Assembly: GCF_023278565.1 (NCBI RefSeq)
Contig: NC_064681.1
Location: 4,216,001-4,280,000 of the forward strand
DNA: 64,000 nt
Source: Colletotrichum lupini
Taxonomy: Eukaryota > Ascomycota > Sordariomycetes > Glomerellales > Glomerellaceae
Direction: 5' to 3'
Shown: positions 58,150 through 64,000 of the stretch, piece by piece
Numbering within the stretch: position 1 is the first letter of the stretch
How the letters are laid out: the number at the start of each line of letters is the position of its first letter
Made by a program: the position numbers and the translations under genes
The notes under the pieces: generated by a model
Database searches by the model: none
What the model saw: only the letters and a program-made list of their open reading frames with translations
Told to the model about the DNA's origin: nothing

Positions 58150-61100
58150 TCTAGATATCTCGTACTAATAGTATTTAAAAAGCTCGTCCTAGCCGCTCGG
58201 GGGGTAAGGATTAAAGGACTAAGCCGTCTAGAATACTAATACTATGCGACTACTTATACAAAATAGGTTATCTTACGACGTACTTTAGAACGAAGAATAA
58301 CCCGACCCTATTATAAGATCTTATAGGACCTCTTTAACTACTTACTAGCTTACGAACGAAGTAAGTAGCTAATACTAATTAAAGACGAGTATTTGGGTAA
58401 GATCTTCGTCTTCTTGCGAGTTACGAAAACTTACGATATAGTATTTAAGGTCTTATACTTTTTTAAACGATAGGTACGTACGTAAAAGGGCGTAGCCGTT
58501 TATAAGATTTAATAAGACGTAGAACGTATAGTAATCGTAATTAACGGCGAAACTCGTTTTTAGATATAGGTACGGGAGCTAGGAATAGACCTAGAGACTA
58601 CTCCTTTATATATAAAAGAACTAAACGGAGGAGGGGAACGAGCTAGCTAGGAAATTATTAGTAAAGCGATTAATATAATATCGGTAGCTAGCTTACTAAA
58701 CGAACTCTAAGTAGAAGCTATATTAGCCGCAGCCTACTTATATAATATTAGCCCTAGGTAACGTACTAACTAGCTATCGCTAGTTTAAATTAAAGAAGTC
58801 TAGTTCGCTTACTACTTTAGGTAGTAGTAACTAATAAATATACTAAAGCTCGCCCGCGATTTACGTCCCTATTAGGAGTAGACGTACGTATATAGCTATA
58901 GAGCGTACCTTTTTAAAAGGGACCGTAAGAAAGGAATCGATAAGAGACGTTTTAAAGTAGAGTAGAGGGGACATATTAAGTACCTCGTGGGTTACGTACC
59001 GAACGCCTATAACCTATATAAGATCTAGATCCCCTCGCTTTTAGAAGTTATTATTACCTAAAATATAACGTTTAACGAGATAGCTTTTTACTCGAAGGAT
59101 AATACTAAAACTATAATTCGTCTACCCGAGTCGAGGGCCGTAGTAAATAAGATCTAATAACTGCTTAAAATAATTAAACTTAAGCTCTAATTATTTAGAA
59201 TCGTAAACGAGGAGGAGGCTATATTAATTAATAACGAAGAGTAGCTATCGCTACTTATACTCGTTTTATAAAAAGCGAACAAGGCTATAGAAAAGCCTAG
59301 TTCGTTTCTAAGTAAACAAGGCGGGTAGCTACTTACCCCCGAACTAACCCTAAACTTTAAAAGTCTAGAGTTAGATACGAACCTTACCTAGCCGACCGAG
59401 GTTACGAGCGAGGCTATAGGGGAAGTCGATCCTCTTATTAAGAGGATTAAAAACGTAATATATATATAAATAAAAATAAAGACTTCTTAGAGCTCTTATA
59501 GGGAGGATCCTTCTACTTAACTAAACCCCGACGAACCCCTTTAATAAGCGAGCTTATATTAAGAAGTAGGAGTAGTAAACGACCTAGCTAGTAACTTTAA
59601 TATAGCTAGTATATACGGCTAAGAAGAGGATAAGTATACTAAATAAAGCCGGAGGTTAAAAAACTAACCGCTAGAAGTATTTATCTAAAACCCGAGTTAA
59701 CGAGAGTAACTCGGGTAGTACTCTTTTTATACTCGAGTAAAAAGAGACTAGGACTCCTTTTTTAATATATATATACCTAATTAATAAAAAGTAGTTAACG
59801 AGGCAACCTAGGGGTATTAGATACTATATTACTACGTTTATACTATAATTAGTAGAACGAAGTACGTTTTGCTAACTACAGTTTAATCTAACCGAATCTA
59901 CGCAAATTAATTAATTACCCCTCTAGGGAAGTAAAAGGATGTTTTTAAAATACTAGAACCTCTAAGAAGTTAATTCGTAGAGGTAGTACGGTTAGAAATC
60001 TAGAAGCTAGAGGAAATAAATACTTAAAAAGTAGTTAGTAGGGCGTCGGTTACCTCTAAGCCGATACCCCTTAAATAGGTATTTAATTATAAGCTAGATA
60101 GCGATAATTACCTCGATCGTTATAAAATAAGAATTTGCGTTAGGGGGGACTTTTAAAAACGATACCCCTTAAAAAAGACCTACGTAGCGACGCTAGTTAT
60201 TAGGACGTTTAGAGTAGCTATAGCTATTGCTACTTAATTCGATTTAGAAGTCTATTAGTATAATATTATGAACGCCTTTCTAAACGTAATTAGAAAGCTA
60301 GGCGACCCCCTTATTATTTATAAGCTTTTAGACGGCTTTTATAAGCTAGGAATGTGCGTCGAACTCGAGCGGGCCCTATATAGCGCCCGCAACGCTCTAT
60401 TATTATAGTACGAGGAGCTAGCGTTAATTTTTAAAAGTCTAGGTCTCTTACCTACGAGCGAGGACCCGTACTTATTCTAAGATTTTATTAAAAAAGTCCT
60501 AGTCCTTTTTTACGTAAACAATATCCTTATTCTTTATTATAAAAACTACGTTTACGAGGCCGGTTAGGTAACCGAGGGACTTAAAAAGAAGTACGAGATA
60601 AAAGACTAGGGGCTAGTTTTATAATATTTTAAGATAAGGGTCGTTCGTAATTAACTAAATAAGAAGATCTACCTAGCCTACGATTAGTATTTCGAGAGGG
60701 TAATTAAGAAGTTCGATCTTATTAACTCTACTACTCCTATAACCCCGTTACTAACGGTCCCGATCGAAAAGAACCTAGGGATTATATCCCCGAGCGAGAC
60801 TAAGTCTTTTTAAAAAAAGGTCGGATCGATATTATATATAGCGATTATAATTCGGCCCAACGTCGCTTTTATATACGCTCTGCTCTCTCGGTTCTTAACG
60901 AACCCGTCTTATTAGTATTATTCTATTATAAATTAGGTTATACGATATCTTTTTTATATACGATACTTAGTAATATGCTTCGGGATCTTAGGGGGTAGCT
61001 AGGTATTACTAATCGTAGGCGACGCTTCGTTTATAAATAATAAAGAGACCTAAAGATCCTCGTAGGGTTTTATAATCTCTTTTTTTAGTAGCCTCGTTTA

Positions 61101-61520
61101 GTAAAAAGTAGCTCGTTAGAATATAATAACTACGTCGACTACGGAGGCCGAATTACTAAGCTTAGAATATATAACTAAGGAAATACTCGCTCTTAAATAC
61201 CTTTTTAAAAATATCTCGCTCAAGCTCGGCGATGTATAAAAAGTATATTATAATAATCGTTAAATAATTAGACTCATAATAGAAAAAGGGGAACGTATCT
61301 TAACTTACCTACGCTACGTTAATATTTAGAATATATAGCTACAATAAGAGCACTCGAGAGGCTCATTCTAAGTAGTCTATATATTAATAAATAAGATACT
61401 AGCCGACGGTCTTATAAAAAACCTTTTTAGAGCGAGGTTCGAGTACTTCATATCGCTCCTAAATATAAGAGATATACGAGAAATAATTATACTAAATAAG
61501 GGGACGTTTAGAAAGTAGTA
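58150..61520 (+). pseudogene. Element 2 copia pol relic (integrase, RT, RNase H)
   Basis: Approximate limits of the readable polyprotein. Integrase end: NGGGERAS-stop-EIISKAINII then LAAAYLYNISP (about 58600-58760), corresponding to copia 'NGVAER..' and 'AAYL.N.SP'. Next GHIKYLVGYVPNAYNLYKIW (about 58970-59035), the 'KGYRI' block. RT: FDLEVY and MNAFLN (60238-60285, motif A region), YVNNI at 60511-60525 in place of YVDDI. RNase H: TTEAELLSLEYITKEILALKYLF (about 61141-61208). Most stops are TAG/TAA replacing Trp or Gln codons, and catalytic Asp codons have become Asn, all explainable by C-to-T or G-to-A change. Confidence 0.88.
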
Positions 61521-61677
61521 AAACGGCCCGGGGGACCCGGTTCTTAATTAAAAAACGTAGCCTATAGCTAGGGAGTATAAAGTCGCTTTAGTAACCCCGT
61601 CGGGTTACTTAAGAAGAGGCTATTTACTTAAGAAAGTAAGCGCGTATTTATTTAAAAAAGACTTTAACGCGGGCTAT

Positions 61678-61953
61678 ATGCCCAGAGGGATATATAAACT
61701 AATAAGAGTATTAATTCCGATTCGGATACTATTTATTTTTATAAGCGAAGTAGCCGATACCGTTACGTCCTTAATAGGTTTTTTTAACGACGCCTTTAGT
61801 ATAAAAAGAGCGCCCATAGACGCCTCTCTTACTAGGGCCTCGTTTATACGAACCCCCTTACTCTTTCCCTTATTTAAAAGACCGTTATACTTAAAGGCCT
61901 TACGTAACGCTACCGTCGCGCGAGTTAAGGTCTATATATTAGATTATAAGTAA
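61678..61953 (+). other. Open 91-codon frame downstream of pol in element 2
   Basis: An uninterrupted frame with an ATG between the pol relic and the 3' LTR (includes VADTVTSLIGFFNDAF and SLTRASFIRTPLLFPLF). Stop-free length here is notable because neighbouring pol is full of RIP stops, but the composition is RIP-altered too, so it may only be chance. No family recognised. Confidence 0.2.
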
Positions 61954-62380
61954 TAAATAGAACGAGGACGGCTCAGAACTTACTTTATAGAATATAGGCA
62001 GTTCTATACCGGTAGCTACGGCTACCGCCGACTTTCTTATTACCTCCCGCTTAAGGCATAAGAACTTTATACCTAAGAACCGTATATACCCCTTAGGAAT
62101 AGGGGTATAACCCGACTTTTTATAAGTTTAGTAGCGTTAGTATTTATTACTAATACGCAAACCTAAGAGGTACGTACCGTCCGAACGGCTACTAAGGGCG
62201 CTCTTAATATACTCGAGGTATTCGTAACTAAACGGGGGAGATAGAGGTACTAGCTCATATTAAACCTTAGTACTAAGGATAGTACCGGGAGGGTCCGTTA
62301 TTAAGAATTAGTTCTATAAACGACGATAATTAAAAAGGTATTATATATACGGTTAACTACTCTATACCCTCTAAAAAGAG

Positions 62381-62491
62381 GCGAGGGAGGGGGCTATAAA
62401 CCCTCCTCGCTTATACCATCCTCCCGGGAAACGAGGACGTCTTTTTAATCTCTAAGAGGGAGCGAGGGAGGGGGCTATAAACCCTCCTCGC
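62381..62491 (+). repeat. Pair of identical 30-bp hairpin repeats in element 2 3' region
   Basis: Two identical 30-bp copies, 62381-62410 and 62462-62491, 51 bp apart. Each starts GCGAGGGAGGGG and ends CCCTCCTCGC around a GCTATAAA centre, so each is an imperfect inverted repeat able to form a stem of about ten pairs. They lie between pol and the 3' LTR and are G/C-rich against an AT-rich background. Confidence 0.85.
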
Positions 62492-63218
62492 CTCTATTAC
62501 CCTCCTAAGTAACTCGTTCGGCCGTAAGGCCGCCGCTTATTAAACGAAGTAGTTAGATTAATATTAAATAAATAAAGGCCGTACTACGACCGAAGTAAGG
62601 GACGAGGGAATATTACTTACCTATCTCGGGCTTATAGAGGGGGCTAGGGGAGCCGCTACTCTCCCCCGAGGCCGTAGCTTTAAGCTTACGCTTTTTAATC
62701 TCCCGCGCTACGGTAGTACGAGTGCGGTTTCTAGCTAATCGTTTTAATAATATCTAAATAAAAACAATACTATTAGTAAAAATCCTTTCTTAATAATACG
62801 TACGCGTAAGAACGCGGGTATAAAAGCAAAAAGTAAGGGTATATACGTATAGTAGTAATATAAGTATAAGTTAAAAAGAGAAGGAAAGTCGGTATTATAA
62901 GTAGTAGCAAGAAATTTATATATTTACTACCCTTAACCCGTAGGTCGATTATTCGGTTAATAAGAGGCCGTTCTTTAGTCGTACCTTCCGTTAATAATAT
63001 AGCCTTAAGATTACTTATAGTAACGAATACGGAGGTTAATTTACGGCCGATTTACCCCTTGCCTATAACTCTACGCGCAGACCGATTTACTTTATAATTC
63101 CTTTTATAAATAGATTTTTATATATTAGTATTTAGCTTTCCGCTTTTAGCGGACCTTTTTATAATAATACGGGTAATTAGGCGCGCTTTTTCTAAACGTG
63201 CATTTGTCTAAGGGGGTA

Positions 63219-63400
63219 TATCGTAATAGCTTTAACTATTTATAGCCTTACCGCACGTTATATAACCTCGGTTATATAATTACCGAGGCCCACTTCGCTC
63301 GCACCCTCTATATTAGAGCGAGCTTCGTGCCTATTTCCTATTTCTAATAGATAACCGTTCTCTTTATATACGTCGATGCCCCTACAGTGACTCTACGATA
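63219..63400 (+). repeat. Element 2 right (3') LTR
   Basis: 182 bp, starting TATCGTAATAGC (mutated TGTCGTAATGGC) and ending CTCTACGATA (from ..TACGACA). Its outer end keeps CAGTGAC where the left LTR has TAGTAAC. Confidence 0.95.
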
Positions 63401-63405
63401 ACACC
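63401..63405. repeat. Target-site duplication of element 2, right copy
   Basis: ACACC directly after the right LTR, identical to 55869-55873. Confidence 0.93.
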
Positions 63406-64000
63406 GATGTACGACGAGAGGATGATGGGGTGAAAGCCATTACCTCGAGAGACACCCGGACAGAGTAACACAACTTGGGCCAAAAGCGCTCCCGCTCCGC
63501 CCGAATCCGAGCTTTCTCCTTCTTCAACTTCGCTCTCTCCCTAGCATCCTTTTGCGCCTGTCTGTCCCGCTCCTTCCGGGCTTTCTTCATTGCACGAGTC
63601 GCGTCTGCCGCCTCTCTCTTTTCTCTCTTCACAAGCCGAGTTTCTTGCTTGAGAGCGATGCTGAGGCGCTTCATGTTGTCCTGTCCGCGGGTGACTCCGG
63701 CCACGTGGTCTTGGAAGATTCGTTCTCGCTCAGCTCGGTAAGTTTCGATGCTGTCAGCGATGTTGACGCCTTCTTTACTGTCGAGTGAAGCTCCGTGAGC
63801 ATCGAGGATCTTGAGACGATTGGCTGCGCTTTCGACTACTTCTTTGGCGCTGCGTTCCTCGTCTCTCAGCTGTCTTATCCGGGCTCGCACTTTGTCGAGT
63901 GGCGACGGTTCTTTCTCCTCCGATTCTTCTTCATCTTCTCCGTCTTCTTCGTGAGGGACATCGGCATCCGACATTTCGTCATCAGAGTCAGGATAGACAT
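63406..64000 (-). pseudogene. DUF4139 gene, 5' part (runs off the window)
   Basis: The frame is open from the window edge (VYPDSDDEMSDADVPHEEDGEDEEES) and an ATG at 63974 is internal, so the true start, and probably the N-terminal DUF4140 domain, lies outside. What is visible is an acidic stretch followed by a long charged coiled coil (DKVRARIRQLRDEERSAKEVVESAANRLKIL, then KREAADATRAMKKARKERDRQAQKDARERAKLKKEKARIRAERERFW broken across several heptads) and the lead-in YSVRVSLEVMAFTPSSSRR. In the genome as it stands the frame runs into the LTR and stops at 63393-63395, three codons into foreign sequence, giving a truncated coiled-coil protein without DUF4139. Confidence 0.85.

Larger units (their letters stand above)
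55874..63400 (+). mobile_element. Element 2: full-length Ty1/copia LTR retrotransposon inside the DUF4139 gene, RIP-inactivated
   Basis: A 7527-bp unit with 182-bp LTRs and perfect 5-bp duplications. Sense is plus: a purine tract AGGGGG (63211-63216) lies two bases before the right LTR, and GTTATAAGCC (56056-56065) follows the left LTR, the expected RIP-altered form of a primer-binding site against the initiator-Met tRNA anticodon half, as in Drosophila copia. Plus-strand pol is readable through many RIP stops: integrase, then RT, then RNase H, which is the copia order. The element is antisense to the gene it interrupts. The interior is less AT-saturated than element 1, so it is less mutated or younger. 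Confidence 0.95.

Noticed and set aside
62381..62491. Two identical palindromic repeats considered as a CRISPR array
   Set aside because: Only two copies, in a eukaryotic retrotransposon, with no cas genes and no further spacers.
55874..63400. Element 2 as a large intron of the DUF4139 gene
   Set aside because: It has LTRs, target duplications and copia pol, and its ends are not GT..AG on the gene's strand; the coding frame is continuous only when one ACACC is also removed.

Overview
The window is nuclear DNA of a filamentous ascomycete (Pezizomycotina). I infer this from short spliceosomal introns (about 43-100 bp, GT..AG), an intronless tRNA-Lys(CTT), a Zn2Cys6 regulator, a NACHT-ankyrin NLR, an NmrA-like dehydrogenase, Ty1/copia elements, and two long AT-rich blocks nearly empty of CpA/TpG, which is the footprint of repeat-induced point mutation (RIP). 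I do not assign a genus.

Left arm (1-17.9 kb): the 5' end of a secreted protein gene; a small membrane protein; a divergent pair made of an XAP5/FAM50 homologue (xap5) and a proline-rich membrane protein; a METTL16-type RNA adenosine methyltransferase; an NmrA-like dehydrogenase divergent from a Zn2Cys6 transcription factor; an unassigned 320-aa protein; and a secreted GH5 glycoside hydrolase. The transcription factor carries a 28-bp tandem duplication that shifts the frame and seems to be offset by a second indel downstream.

Middle (18-44.8 kb): a NACHT-ankyrin NLR whose Walker A lies in a 25-bp microexon; an F-box/2EXR-like protein; a 5'-damaged LINE whose reverse transcriptase reads through only if two 64-bp introns are removed and which has lost one catalytic Asp; an 8-cysteine secreted effector candidate; a Cys-rich single-pass surface protein; a class II glutamine amidotransferase; a type II membrane protein with a Cys-rich ectodomain; tRNA-Lys and a separate tRNA-like cloverleaf; a GNAT acetyltransferase with an abrupt strand-composition switch; a decayed NLR; and a C2H2 zinc-finger factor.

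Right arm (44.9-64 kb): two complete Ty1/copia-type LTR retrotransposons, both heavily RIP-mutated. Element 1 (44923-53406, minus) has 205-bp LTRs and target duplication TGCGG. Element 2 (55874-63400, plus) has 182-bp LTRs and target duplication ACACC, and sits inside a DUF4140/DUF4139 (mucoidy-inhibitor-A-like) gene on the minus strand. Removing element 2 and one ACACC joins the two gene halves in frame, so the insertion is what broke the gene. In both elements the outermost bases of the LTRs, and the host DNA beside them, escaped most of the mutation.

No operon-like cooperation or biosynthetic cluster is evident. The strongest signals are evolutionary: a dated gene disruption, edge-spared RIP, a compensated frameshift in a regulator, and an intron-bearing, active-site-altered reverse transcriptase.
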